In this document: positions 14,722-23,099 of the stretch, piece after piece | How the letters are laid out: each line of letters begins with the position of its first letter | How positions within the stretch are numbered: the first letter of the stretch is position 1 | DNA from: Anaerolineae bacterium | Lineage (GTDB): Bacteria; Desulfobacterota; Desulfobacteria; Desulfobacterales; ETH-SRB1 | DNA length: 50,341 nucleotides | Assembly (NCBI GenBank): GCA_035529315.1 | Contig: DATKWZ010000052.1 | Span: 1-50,341 of the forward strand | Reading direction: 5' to 3' | Made by a program: the position numbers and the translations under genes | The notes under the pieces: generated by a model | Database searches by the model: none | Told to the model about the DNA's origin: nothing | What the model saw: the letters and a program-made list of their open reading frames with translations, nothing else

Positions 14722-15600
14722 TTATTCCTTTTTGTTCATGGCCGGTGATGTCATAATTTGGTTCCATATCTCTCTGACGATCAGACTGATCTTTGAGTCA
14801 TTTTTATATTCAATGATATTTTTACCCTGAATCATAGATTCTGTAAAAACAGGGTCAAACGGAATACGACCGAGAACCGACAGGTTTTTCTTTCGGGCCA
14901 GTTTTTCAATCGCCTCTGCCTGCTCAGGATTCAAATCAGCCTTGTTAACGCATACCATGCACGGCACTTTAAAATTGGCTGCAAGCTGCGTGACCCGTTC
15001 CATATCATGCAGCCCGGAAACCGTGGGCTCAGCTACAATAATCAGAGCGGTAGCACCGCCGAGTGAAGCGATAACAGGACACCCTATGCCTGGCGGGCCA
15101 TCGGTAAGGATCAGGTCGATATTTTTACTTTCAGCGAGCTTTTTTGCCTCCTGCCTGACAAGAACAACCAGCTTGCCGGAATTTTCTTCAGCAATGCCGA
15201 GTCTTGCATGAACCATCGGGCCAAACCGTGTTTCTGAAATGTACCATTCTCCGCATGTTTTGATCGGAAAATCGATTGCCCGTTCAGGGCAGAGATCCAC
15301 ACAGACCCCGCAGCCTTCGCATTCAATTTCATCAACCTTAAAACCTTCTTTAACAGCATCAAACCGGCAAACTTCCATACAGAGACCGCACCCGGTGCAT
15401 TGATCCGGATTAATGACCGCAATGCCGCCGCCCTTAAAATAGGTGCGTTGTTTGATATCAGGGGCCATCAGCAGATGGAGGTCTGAGGCATCTACATCCG
15501 CATCGCACAGAACACTGTTTTTTGACAGAGACGCAAAAGCAGCTGTCAAACTTGTTTTTCCGGTACCGCCTTTGCCGCTTAAAACCACCAGTTCTCTCAT
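14722..15600 (-). CDS. MinD/NBP35-like ATPase with inserted 2x[4Fe-4S] ferredoxin (second copy)
   Basis: Deviant Walker A SGKGGTGKTS at residues 8-17, followed by a ferredoxin insertion with two CxxCxxCxxxC motifs (CTGCGLCMEVC and CEGCGVCVDLC), then the ATPase fold resumes with switch II DGPPGIGCP and the nucleotide motif CVNKADLN. 292 residues. This domain form (MinD ATPase carrying two 4Fe-4S clusters) is typical of the orange-protein operons of Desulfovibrio. It is presumably an electron- or cluster-dependent metal-cofactor handling ATPase. It follows its paralogue by 6 nt. Confidence 0.9.
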   Translation of the reverse strand: MRELVVLSGKGGTGKTSLTAAFASLSKNSVLCDADVDASDLHLLMAPDIKQRTYFKGGGIAVINPDQCTGCGLCMEVCRFDAVKEGFKVDEIECEGCGVCVDLCPERAIDFPIKTCGEWYISETRFGPMVHARLGIAEENSGKLVVLVRQEAKKLAESKNIDLILTDGPPGIGCPVIASLGGATALIIVAEPTVSGLHDMERVTQLAANFKVPCMVCVNKADLNPEQAEAIEKLARKKNLSVLGRIPFDPVFTESMIQGKNIIEYKNDSKISLIVREIWNQIMTSPAMNKKE

Positions 15601-15606
15601 TGAATT

Positions 15607-16458
15607 TCATTTCCTTTGCCCAACCAGTTTTTCAACCTGACTGTATAATTTTAGAAATTTCTCTTTCCACTCAGGCATCTCTTCCACAATAGGCCTCCCC
15701 CTTGAATAGGCTTCAGCGATTCGCCGGTCAAAGGGAATCTCCATCAAAATCGGCAGGTTTTCCTGCCCGGCATACTCTTGTACCCGGCTGTCACCGATAT
15801 CTGAACGGTTAATGACCAGACCGTGGGGAATGCCCAAAATTTTAACCGCCTCAAGCGCCAGTTTCAGGTCATGGAGACCGAAAGGCGTGGGCTCGGTTAC
15901 CAATAAAACAAAATCAGTGTTTTTCATGGCGGCAATAACCGGGCATGACGTACCCGGAGGCGCATCAATAATATTGATTTTATCAGACCGGGCAAAGGAT
16001 CTGACTTTTTTGATCAGGGGAGGGGACATTGCTTCACCAATCCTGAGACGTCCATGCACAAAATCGATATTATTTAGACTGCCTTTTTCAATTACACCGA
16101 GTTCACGGCCGGTTTCGGTTATGGCATCTTCAGGACATACCACCATACAACCGCCGCAACTGTGACACAGTTCCGGAAACGTGAGAACGGTTTCTCCGAC
16201 TATGGCGATAACCTTGAACCGGCAAATATCAACGCATTTCCGGCAGAAAGTACATTTATCCTCATCGATTTCAGGCACAGGTGTAAAAACAGTTATGGTT
16301 TCTTCAATTAGTGGATTTAAAAAGAGATGGCAATTGGGTTCTTCCACATCACAATCCAGCAGTTGAACACCGGATTCAAGTGAAAGCGCCAGATTTGTGG
16401 CCACGGTTGTCTTGCCTGTTCCACCTTTTCCGCTTGCAATACTTATAATCATAAGCAA
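15607..16458 (-). CDS. MinD/NBP35-like ATPase with inserted 2x[4Fe-4S] ferredoxin (first copy)
   Basis: 283 residues. Deviant Walker A SGKGGTGKTT near residue 9, ferredoxin insertion with CTFCRKCVDIC and CHSCGGCMVVC, switch II DAPPGTSCP and VINRSDIG. It is clearly paralogous to the gene that follows (14722-15600) and the pair is kept together in ORP clusters, which suggests a heterodimer. Family-level knowledge supports an interaction with the NifX/ORP protein; the actual substrate is unknown. Confidence 0.9.
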   Translation of the reverse strand: MLMIISIASGKGGTGKTTVATNLALSLESGVQLLDCDVEEPNCHLFLNPLIEETITVFTPVPEIDEDKCTFCRKCVDICRFKVIAIVGETVLTFPELCHSCGGCMVVCPEDAITETGRELGVIEKGSLNNIDFVHGRLRIGEAMSPPLIKKVRSFARSDKINIIDAPPGTSCPVIAAMKNTDFVLLVTEPTPFGLHDLKLALEAVKILGIPHGLVINRSDIGDSRVQEYAGQENLPILMEIPFDRRIAEAYSRGRPIVEEMPEWKEKFLKLYSQVEKLVGQRK

Positions 16459-16475
16459 AAAGACTCCTTGTTTAA

Positions 16476-16862
16476 TCAGCCTGTTCTGTTTGTAATGCTT
16501 AAAATATTCTTAAGGTACTGCAACAGATTTTCTGCATGAATTTTATCCGGCCGGGGCGGCAGTTGCATAAGAATACCAAGCCCCTCGCTTGCTGCATGAA
16601 AATCCTCGGATGAAAGAGAACTGACTGCGGCACAATTGATCATCGGATTTGTTGAAACCAGTTTTTCCACGAATTTAAGACCGGTCATGTCGGAAAGTGA
16701 TTCATCAGTCACTACCAGTTCAAAGCTATTAACTGAAATCATGGAGAGGGCATTGACGCCGGACACTGCCCGTGAAATGCTCAAATTGACATTTTTTTCC
16801 ATGTTTGATGCTAAATCGGTAAAAAAATCTTTATCAGAACTTACCAGTAATATATGTATCAT
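16476..16862 (-). CDS. Stand-alone receiver-like protein
   Basis: A 128-residue CheY-fold protein with no output domain. The phospho-acceptor region is VVTDESLSDMTG (Asp about residue 53), but the acidic pair near the start is reduced to SSDKD and the switch Ser/Thr and Lys are hard to place (AVSSLSSED, QLPPRPDK). It may thus be a degenerate receiver. It sits 17 nt upstream of the first MinD ATPase. No kinase is near, and the cluster's activator has no receiver domain, so it may be a protein-interaction module. Confidence 0.7.
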   Translation of the reverse strand: MIHILLVSSDKDFFTDLASNMEKNVNLSISRAVSGVNALSMISVNSFELVVTDESLSDMTGLKFVEKLVSTNPMINCAAVSSLSSEDFHAASEGLGILMQLPPRPDKIHAENLLQYLKNILSITNRTG

Positions 16863-16958
16863 TTATCTCGCCTGCATTGAACTGTTTTGAACCATTTAAA
16901 TATATTGTGAAGCTGCAATCCAGTATCCTCCATATCCTTTCAACTAAAATTTCCCCGC

Positions 16959-16996
16959 ATCAGCCCTCAGTAAATTTGTTTTCACTGAAGGCTGAT
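16959..16996. repeat. Inverted repeat between NifX-like pseudogene and receiver gene
   Basis: ATCAGCCCTCAGT and ACTGAAGGCTGAT can pair over 13 positions around a 12-nt loop. No U tract follows on either strand, so it is not a classical terminator. It could be an RNA processing or attenuation hairpin within the leftward transcript. Confidence 0.4.
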
Positions 16997-17077
16997 TAAG
17001 GGAAAGGAAATATTGCATCCAAGCGGGTACAATTGCAAAACATACTGTTTTTAACAACTTTACTGATTGATATTCCT

Positions 17078-17481
17078 TTAAAAAAGTCTGGCGTTGCTCG
17101 GTTGTTGAGCAAAATAATTATTCTTTTTACCATGTCTGCGACACTGTTTCCCGCATCCCGGCATTGAAAATGCCGGGATAATCGGTTTGCCTTTTGCAAA
17201 AGAGTCAATCACCCTGTCCGCATTGCCGGAAATAAAAGGAATAAGTTCTATGCCGTTCACTGCAATGATATTTGCAGGCACTTCCGAAATAGCCCGCATA
17301 TCAGGACGGATATACCCATTTGTTTCAGCATCTCCGCAAGACGTGATGATATTACAGGATTAAAAGGCGCAAATTGTCTGTTTAATACTTCGCCGTTTGC
17401 TATCTCCGCTAAAAGAAGCGTGTTTGCAACATCAAACACCGGTGAAATCCGGTCTTCCCAGACAGTAAGCGCAATTTTCAT
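17078..17481 (-). pseudogene. NifX/ORP-family gene split by a single-base frameshift
   Basis: The frame from the ATG at 17481 reads MKIALTVWEDRISPVFDVAN and continues as a NifX domain to ...GISVLICG (near 17290), then goes off frame and stops at 17257. The overlapping frame continues the domain exactly (AISEVPANIIAVNGIELIPF, SGNADRVIDSFAKGK) to a Cys/Lys-rich tail (MPGCGKQCRRHGKK) and a stop at 17078. One base is missing in or next to the G run TGCGGGCT. A strong AGGAGG lies 9 nt before the ATG, and a sigma-54 promoter lies just upstream. Programmed frameshifting is possible, but a mutation or sequencing error is more likely. Confidence 0.75.
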
Positions 17482-17516
17482 AATCCTGAATGACCTCCTT
17501 ATTTATAAAAGAAGTA

Positions 17517-17531
17517 GCAAACAACATGCCA
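17517..17531 (-). promoter_or_regulatory. Sigma-54 promoter of the ORP-like operon
   Basis: Read on the minus strand: TGGCAT (17531-17526), five bases, TTGC (17520-17517), with GG and GC exactly 10 bp apart. The predicted start is near 17505, about 24 nt before the ATG of the first gene, leaving room for the AGGAGG ribosome site. The gene upstream encodes a sigma-54 activator. Desulfovibrio ORP operons are known to be sigma-54 dependent with a linked activator, which supports this site. Confidence 0.75.
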
Positions 17532-17639
17532 ATGTGTCATTGCGAATTGATTTAACGCTGATATTTAATAATTGCGAATACTTATGGTGCAGATGCGGCT
17601 ATTGCATGGTTTTGCGCAGGCAGAAAGACGTGCAAAAAG

Positions 17640-17656
17640 GCGACTCAAAAAGTCGC
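17640..17656 (-). terminator. Probable terminator of the PAS-AAA activator gene
   Basis: On the minus strand GCGACT-TTTTG-AGTCGC forms a 6-bp stem with a 5-nt loop, followed by CTTTTTGC. It begins 25 nt after the stop codon of the activator (17681), separating that gene from the sigma-54 operon downstream. Confidence 0.55.
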
Positions 17657-17680
17657 AATTATGCAACATTATGAATGGTT

Positions 17681-19060
17681 TTATTTTCGGTCGGAGCGCC
17701 CGTCAATTTTTGGAAGAACTATCCCCAGCTTATTGATCTTTCGGAAAAGCGTGCTTTTATGCATTCCGAGATCTTTGGCCGCAGCCTTGCGGTTATAGTT
17801 GTTCCGTTTCAGTACATCCGCTATGATCTTTATTTCCGCTGATTTTAAAGTATCATGTTCTGTTGCATGTTTATCCGCAGCCAGAGATTGCAAAGACAGG
17901 TTGATCGGCATATGTCGCAACTGAATTTTTCCCACCATGCACAGCACAAAGGCATGCTCGATAATATTTTCCAGCTCCCTGATATTACCGGGGAAATCAT
18001 AGTGCATAAGCGCTTCAAGCGCCTCCTGATCAATACCGGTTACGGCCTTTCCGCGAATTCTGTTTAACTTGCCGATAAATCGCTCGACAAGAAGCGGGAT
18101 GTCTCCCATCCGTTCCCGAAGCGGGGGGAGTTTCAGCAGTACCACATTGATGCGGTAAAAGAGATCCTGACGAAACGCACCCTTGTCCACCATCTCAGAA
18201 AGGTTTTGATTGGTTGCGGCGATAATTCTGACATTCGCCTTTACTTTTTTTACAGCACCTAAGGGTTGAAATTCTCTTTCTTCAATGACCCTCAGAAGCC
18301 TGATCTGAAATGCGGGGCTGGTGTCCCCGATTTCATCAAGAAAGATCGTGCCGCCTTCCGCCAGGGCAAAGTGTCCCGGTTTGTTTTTGACCGCATTGGT
18401 AAAGGCGCCGGCCTTGTAGCCGAAAAGCTCTGACTCAAGCAGCGTGTCCGGGAGGGCGCCACAGTTAATGGCAACGAAAGGCTCATTTTTACGGTGGCTT
18501 AAATTGTGGATTGCCCTTGCCGCCAGCTCTTTGCCGGTGCCTGTTTCTCCCTCAATAAGTACCGTGCTGTCACTTTCAGACACCTGCGGCAGGATATTAA
18601 AAATTTTTTTCATCGCCGTGCTGCTGCTTACCATATCCCCCATCTGAAAACGAGCGGAAAGCTCCTTCCGTAATTCTTCCACGAGACTATGGTCCCGGAA
18701 TGTCTCGACCCCGCCAAGGATTTCTCCTTTTTTATCTTTTAAAAGGGAGGTGGATGCCGTGATGGGGATGCGTTTTTTTTCACTGTTAATAATATGGGTA
18801 GACGTACTGACAAACGATTTGCCTTCTTTCATCGTTCTTTTTAAGGCGCAATCACCTTCACACATGTTTGAACGAAAAACTTCCCAGCAGTGCCTCCCGA
18901 TTGCTTCCTTTCGGGAAATCCCGGTTATCTCCTCAGCGGCGTGGTTGAACGAGGTGATTTGCCAGTTGTGGTCTATCGTAAAAACACCATCGGATATACT
19001 TTCAAGAATAATTTCCGTTGTGATTTCATCCAGTTTTACAGTTCTTTGTGGTTTTGTCAT
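17681..19060 (-). CDS. PAS-domain sigma-54 activator of the ORP-like cluster
   Basis: 459 residues: N-terminal PAS domain (about 15-125) with a Cys cluster [15 protein letters not shown] (Cys58, 67, 71), AAA domain with Walker A GETGTGKE (171-178), Walker [11 protein letters not shown] (237-246) and arginine-finger region [11 protein letters not shown], and a Fis-type helix-turn-helix (about 405-450). The sigma-54 contact loop reads GAFTNA (218-223) instead of GAFTGA. The clustered cysteines suggest redox or metal sensing by PAS. Its gene stands just upstream of the sigma-54 promoter at 17517-17531, as the regulator gene does in Desulfovibrio ORP loci. Confidence 0.92.
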   Translation of the reverse strand: MTKPQRTVKLDEITTEIILESISDGVFTIDHNWQITSFNHAAEEITGISRKEAIGRHCWEVFRSNMCEGDCALKRTMKEGKSFVSTSTHIINSEKKRIPITASTSLLKDKKGEILGGVETFRDHSLVEELRKELSARFQMGDMVSSSTAMKKIFNILPQVSESDSTVLIEGETGTGKELAARAIHNLSHRKNEPFVAINCGALPDTLLESELFGYKAGAFTNAVKNKPGHFALAEGGTIFLDEIGDTSPAFQIRLLRVIEEREFQPLGAVKKVKANVRIIAATNQNLSEMVDKGAFRQDLFYRINVVLLKLPPLRERMGDIPLLVERFIGKLNRIRGKAVTGIDQEALEALMHYDFPGNIRELENIIEHAFVLCMVGKIQLRHMPINLSLQSLAADKHATEHDTLKSAEIKIIADVLKRNNYNRKAAAKDLGMHKSTLFRKINKLGIVLPKIDGRSDRK

Positions 19061-19207
19061 TTTCCGTTATTTAAAAGGCGAATTTTCAATAATATTATGT
19101 TTAGAAGGGCTGTCTATAAGAGCTTTTTGAATTCGCTCGCATTCTCCGCAGTTAGCGCAATTTGTGATGGCAACTTGTTGGAAATAAGGGAGCGTTTTGC
19201 AAAGATC

Positions 19208-19894
19208 TCAACCGCTTACCCTTTCGCTTGCGATCTCAATATAGATTGAATCAGTATGGTCGGAAATAATCTTCTTAAAAGCAGCTATGCTTTTCTCGTT
19301 CTCACCCATTGCCGCATAAAGCCGGCCCAGATTGAAAAGAGCATCATCTTTCATTATAGTGCCTGATTGCGCAACAATCATTTCAAAACAGTTCACTGCG
19401 GCCTTGTAATCTTTTTTTTCTTCATGATTGTAACCTGTTCCGCTTAGAATAAATGTTTCAATCGATGGGTGATTTTTAAAGTCTTTTAAAGATTTATCAT
19501 ATAAGGCTGTTGCCTTTTCATAATCTCCCGCATTGTAACAAATATTGGCATATATAAGCCCTGCAAGTTTTGCGGCATCTCTTCTTGAATATTTTTTTAT
19601 AATAAAATCAAAATTCTGCCCAAAATCCTGGTAAGCCTTTTCAGGTCCATTATCCTTTAAAATAAAATTATATCCGGTTATAGCCTGGTCCAGCAAGGCG
19701 AATGCCCTGTTTTCGGCTTTATTTGAAAAATACCGAATCCCTGAAACAACAATTATAAGCAATGCAATTACACCAAGGACAAATGATATTTGAACCTTAT
19801 ATTTTATCGCGGATTCTAATAATCTGGATGAAAGGCTTATAAATTCATCCGGTCCTTTTATCAGTTGTTTTCTCGTTATCTTTTTCTTAGCCAT
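19208..19894 (-). CDS. TPR-repeat membrane protein (YfgM/BamD-like)
   Basis: 228 residues: basic N-terminus, one membrane helix (about 34-52), then TPR-type helical repeats (for example DAAKLAGLIYANICYNAGDY, YKAAVNCFEMIVAQSG, DALFNLGRLYAAMGENEKSI). It would be an inner-membrane protein with its TPR part in the periplasm, probably an adaptor for envelope protein handling. It stands alone, in the same direction as its neighbours but 147 nt from the activator gene. The exact partner is unknown. Confidence 0.75.
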   Translation of the reverse strand: MAKKKITRKQLIKGPDEFISLSSRLLESAIKYKVQISFVLGVIALLIIVVSGIRYFSNKAENRAFALLDQAITGYNFILKDNGPEKAYQDFGQNFDFIIKKYSRRDAAKLAGLIYANICYNAGDYEKATALYDKSLKDFKNHPSIETFILSGTGYNHEEKKDYKAAVNCFEMIVAQSGTIMKDDALFNLGRLYAAMGENEKSIAAFKKIISDHTDSIYIEIASERVSG

Positions 19895-20195
19895 TTTTCT
19901 CCTTTAATATTTGATTAATTCGTAAAAAGATAGATTATGCCGCCTGCGGTACTGTGACCGAAAATAACTGACATGTTCGACGAATTTGACTTTTTAAGAT
20001 GCTATCAGAAGTAGTTGGAGTAAAATTCACAATTCACAATTAGCAATTGATTATTGACAATTTGCAGTGATAAATTAAGTAGTTATCGGCACCGACCCAT
20101 TTTGTATAATAATTAATAATCAATTGTGAATTACTAATTGTTAACGATTCCCCACTTATTTAAGCGCTTATGCTCCTGATCCACGATGGTTTTAA
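19895..20195. other. Intergenic stretch with degenerate repeats
   Basis: No gene is visible. The part at 19919-19998 (TTCGTAAAAAGA ... TTTGACTTTTTAAGA) looks like a decayed member of the GTAAAAAGTC inverted-repeat family. The part at 20028-20142 is a large imperfect inverted repeat of AATTCACAATT-type heptamers (arms about 20030-20056 and 20114-20142) that could fold on itself. Confidence 0.45.
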
Positions 20196-20633
20196 TCACC
20201 AGACCAAAGACTGGTGGATCCACCCGCTGTCTCCATCAGCATGCTGAATATTAATCCACTTGCCTTTTTGTTTAATAACCTTAAACGAAATTCCTTTCTC
20301 AACATAAAATAATATCTTATAGTTTAAGCCCGGCCCTGACCGGATGTTGCACTTTACATTCTTTGTGATAACAGAGGGAGTTTTATTGACAAGTGATTTA
20401 TGCACCCACCCTTCATCCTCTTCAAAATCACGAAAAAAGTACCATGGCCCTGATTTTTTTATAATTACAATGGGATAATATTTTTCAACCTTCCATAAGA
20501 TATCATAATCACTGCCCGGCCCGGAACGTATGTTGGCGACTGACGATTCCACAGTTAAGCGTTCAGCCAGGGCAATGCCGCTAAATATTATAAAAAAAAT
20601 TATCGCTGCAACTATATATTTCAAGTTTTGCAT
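20196..20633 (-). CDS. Secreted protein with two bacterial SH3 domains
   Basis: 145 residues with a signal peptide (hydrophobic 7-23, cleavage after ALA) and two SH3b domains, recognisable by the paired motif NIRSGPGSDYDILWKVEKYY and NIRSGPGLNYKILFYVEKGI and by GWVHKSLV / GWIHQSLVW at each end. Such proteins bind peptidoglycan or other envelope partners. It starts 8 nt after the feoB stop and may be cotranscribed with it, but no functional link to iron uptake is evident. Confidence 0.8.
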   Translation of the reverse strand: MQNLKYIVAAIIFFIIFSGIALAERLTVESSVANIRSGPGSDYDILWKVEKYYPIVIIKKSGPWYFFRDFEEDEGWVHKSLVNKTPSVITKNVKCNIRSGPGLNYKILFYVEKGISFKVIKQKGKWINIQHADGDSGWIHQSLVW

Positions 20634-20641
20634 CGCCTTCT

Positions 20642-22819
20642 TTAGTTAATCCCTATAATCTTTCCTCCCTGATACACACAAAAACACACAATCCATGCAA
20701 GAGACGTGCTGTACAGAAGAGAGAAAAGCATCCACTTAAAGCCCCCTGTTTCCCGCCAGATGGTTCCCATTGTGGCAATACATGGAAGATACAAAAGAAC
20801 AAAAAGCATCATTGAAAAAGCGGAAAGAGGGGTCATGTTGGATTTGACAAGAGCGCTCTGAAGAGCATCAGGCTCTTTTTCAACAGCATAAAGTATGCCC
20901 ATTGAGCTGACAACGATTTCCTTGGCCACAACACCGGTAAGAAGCGCCACACTTCCGCGCCAGTCTATTCCAAGAGGCGCAAACAGAGGAGCAATGCTCT
21001 TGCCGATTTTCCCCATAAAAGATTTTTCCGTCTTTTCCGCTCTCCGGGCCATTATAAGCTTTGCTATGGCCGCATCCTTTTTTTTCTCAATCACATCTCT
21101 TTCAGATTTACCGGCAGCCGTAATTTCCGCCTCATATAAAGCTTCTACCCTGACAATTTCTGATGCATAATCTAAAGAATATCGTATGTTCCCGGGAAAT
21201 GCCGAAAGTGCCCAGATAATAATTGAACCAACAAGTATCACGCCTCCCATCTTCTTTAAAAACATCTTGCCGCGGTCCCACATGTGAATCAAAAGGCTGC
21301 TGATCATGGGAGCCCTGTATGGAGGCAGCTCCATTACAAACGGAGCATCAGCCCCTTTTAACAGAGTGGCCCTGAACAATCGTCCGGATACAAAGGAAAC
21401 TATTATTCCGACAAGATAAACTGCAAATATTACCGTGCCGGCCTTTGCGCTGAAAAAGGCGCCTGCAAGAACTATATAAATAGGTAGTTTAGCCGAGCAG
21501 GACATAAAGGGGGTAATAAGAATTGTAAGAATGCGGTCCTTTTCACTCTCAAGAGTCCGGGAGGCTATTACGGCAGGAACATTGCAGCCAAAGCCCATAA
21601 GCATCGGTATAAAAGACTTTCCGTGAAGACCGATAACATGCATTATTCTGTCCATCAGAAAAGCCGCTCTTGCCATATAGCCTGTATCTTCAAAGATGGC
21701 TATAAAGAAAAAAAGGATTAAAATATTCGGCAAAAAGATTATAACGCTCCCTACTCCGGGAATTATTCCATTTATAATGAGATCTTTCAAAACAGAGTCC
21801 GGGAGCAGGCTGTTCAGCCCTATGGCAAGAATAGTAACCCCCCTGTCAATCCACTCCATTGGATAGGCTCCCAGGGAAAAGGTAAGCTGAAACATGGCCC
21901 AGATAAATACAATAAAGATAGGAAACCCGAAATGCCGGTTCGTTAAAACAAGGTCGATATTTCTGGATATATCAACACGATTTTGCGATGAACTTGTAAG
22001 CGTCTCCTTTACTATTCCGGCAATAAAACCATACCGTTCATCGGTCATAACTATTTCAGGATCATCATTAAAACGATCCATGAGGTGCGCGCGAAGCGTT
22101 TTAACCTCCTGAAGCAAATCATCTCCTTTGCCCTCTGCCTTCCGGAAAATCCGTTCCATTACGATTTTATCATTTTCAAGCAGTTTTATTGCTGTCCATC
22201 TCAAATTATAGCCGGGCTTTACTTCAACTTTATTTTCAATAAAATCTTGAAGCTTAACAATCGCATTTTCAATATCCTTGCTGTATTTGACCTTCCGTTT
22301 TTGCTGGATTTCTGCTGTTGACCCGGCCAGCTCAATAGCCTTTTTTAACAGTGTATCAATCCCCTCATTTTTATTGCCCACAGTAAATACTACAGGCAGA
22401 TCAAGCAGTTCGGAAAGCTTTTCAGCATCGATTCTGGTCCCATGTGCCCGGACAACATCCGCCATATTAAGGGCAAATATAACCCTGCAATCGATTTCTC
22501 TTAACTGTGTTGCGAGATAAAGGCTTCGTTCCAGGTTGGATGCATCAATAATATCGATTACCACATCCGGACATTCTTCAAGGACAAAATCCCTTGCAAT
22601 TATCTCCTCAATGGAAAATGGCGTTAAACTGTAAGTTCCCGGAAGATCGACAATTTTAAGATCATAACCGTATTTGCTGACTATCCCCTCTTTTTTTTCA
22701 ACCGTTACCCCGGGCCAGTTTCCAACCTTCTGCCTGGTTCCGGTAATATTGTTAAATATTGTTGTCTTGCCTGAATTCGGGTTGCCTGCAAGAGCTATAG
22801 TTATACTCTTTTTATGCAT
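20642..22819 (-). CDS. feoB: Ferrous iron transporter FeoB
   Basis: 725-residue inner-membrane Fe(II) transporter. The N-terminal G domain has G1 GNPNSGKTT, G3 DLPGTYSL and G4 NMADV; it is followed by the helical GDI-like domain and then the membrane core with the two Gate motifs (GYMARAAFLMDR with GFGCNVPA, and later segments with MSCSAKLPIYIVLAGAFF). A charged insert (about 560-610, rich in Lys/Glu/Ala) lies between late membrane helices, as in many anaerobe FeoB proteins. Its start overlaps the feoA stop by one base. Confidence 0.96.
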   Translation of the reverse strand: MHKKSITIALAGNPNSGKTTIFNNITGTRQKVGNWPGVTVEKKEGIVSKYGYDLKIVDLPGTYSLTPFSIEEIIARDFVLEECPDVVIDIIDASNLERSLYLATQLREIDCRVIFALNMADVVRAHGTRIDAEKLSELLDLPVVFTVGNKNEGIDTLLKKAIELAGSTAEIQQKRKVKYSKDIENAIVKLQDFIENKVEVKPGYNLRWTAIKLLENDKIVMERIFRKAEGKGDDLLQEVKTLRAHLMDRFNDDPEIVMTDERYGFIAGIVKETLTSSSQNRVDISRNIDLVLTNRHFGFPIFIVFIWAMFQLTFSLGAYPMEWIDRGVTILAIGLNSLLPDSVLKDLIINGIIPGVGSVIIFLPNILILFFFIAIFEDTGYMARAAFLMDRIMHVIGLHGKSFIPMLMGFGCNVPAVIASRTLESEKDRILTILITPFMSCSAKLPIYIVLAGAFFSAKAGTVIFAVYLVGIIVSFVSGRLFRATLLKGADAPFVMELPPYRAPMISSLLIHMWDRGKMFLKKMGGVILVGSIIIWALSAFPGNIRYSLDYASEIVRVEALYEAEITAAGKSERDVIEKKKDAAIAKLIMARRAEKTEKSFMGKIGKSIAPLFAPLGIDWRGSVALLTGVVAKEIVVSSMGILYAVEKEPDALQSALVKSNMTPLSAFSMMLFVLLYLPCIATMGTIWRETGGFKWMLFSLLYSTSLAWIVCFCVYQGGKIIGIN

Positions 22820-23064
22820 TACAAAGAATCCTGTTTAACATCATCGACCGTTATTTGGGCAGCCTCTTCAACGCGAAGGGATATATGATAGCCTTTAACT
22901 ATCAATTCAAGCGGATCTTTAAGGGGCGCATATTTTTCAACATACACCCGGGTTCCCTTAAGAATGCCCATCTCTCTTATCCTTCTTTGCAAGATGCCAT
23001 TACCGCCCATGCCGGATATTATTCCGCTTTGCCCCTTCTTCATTTCACTCAGCAGCATATTCAA
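22819..23064 (-). CDS. feoA: FeoA protein
   Basis: 81-residue SH3-like cytoplasmic partner of FeoB: GQSGIISGMGGNGILQRRIR, EMGILKGTRV, PLELIVKGYHISLRVEEA. One-base overlap with feoB. A second FeoA domain is fused to the Fur-like protein encoded just upstream. Confidence 0.9.
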   Translation of the reverse strand: MNMLLSEMKKGQSGIISGMGGNGILQRRIREMGILKGTRVYVEKYAPLKDPLELIVKGYHISLRVEEAAQITVDDVKQDSL

Positions 23065-23099
23065 TTCTCCGTGTCAGTATTGATGGTTTTGCAAAAAGT

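Noticed and set aside
20195-20215. Hairpin CACCAG / CTGGTG at the end of the SH3 protein gene as a terminator
   Set aside because: It is only 6 bp, lies within the last codons and has no T tract.
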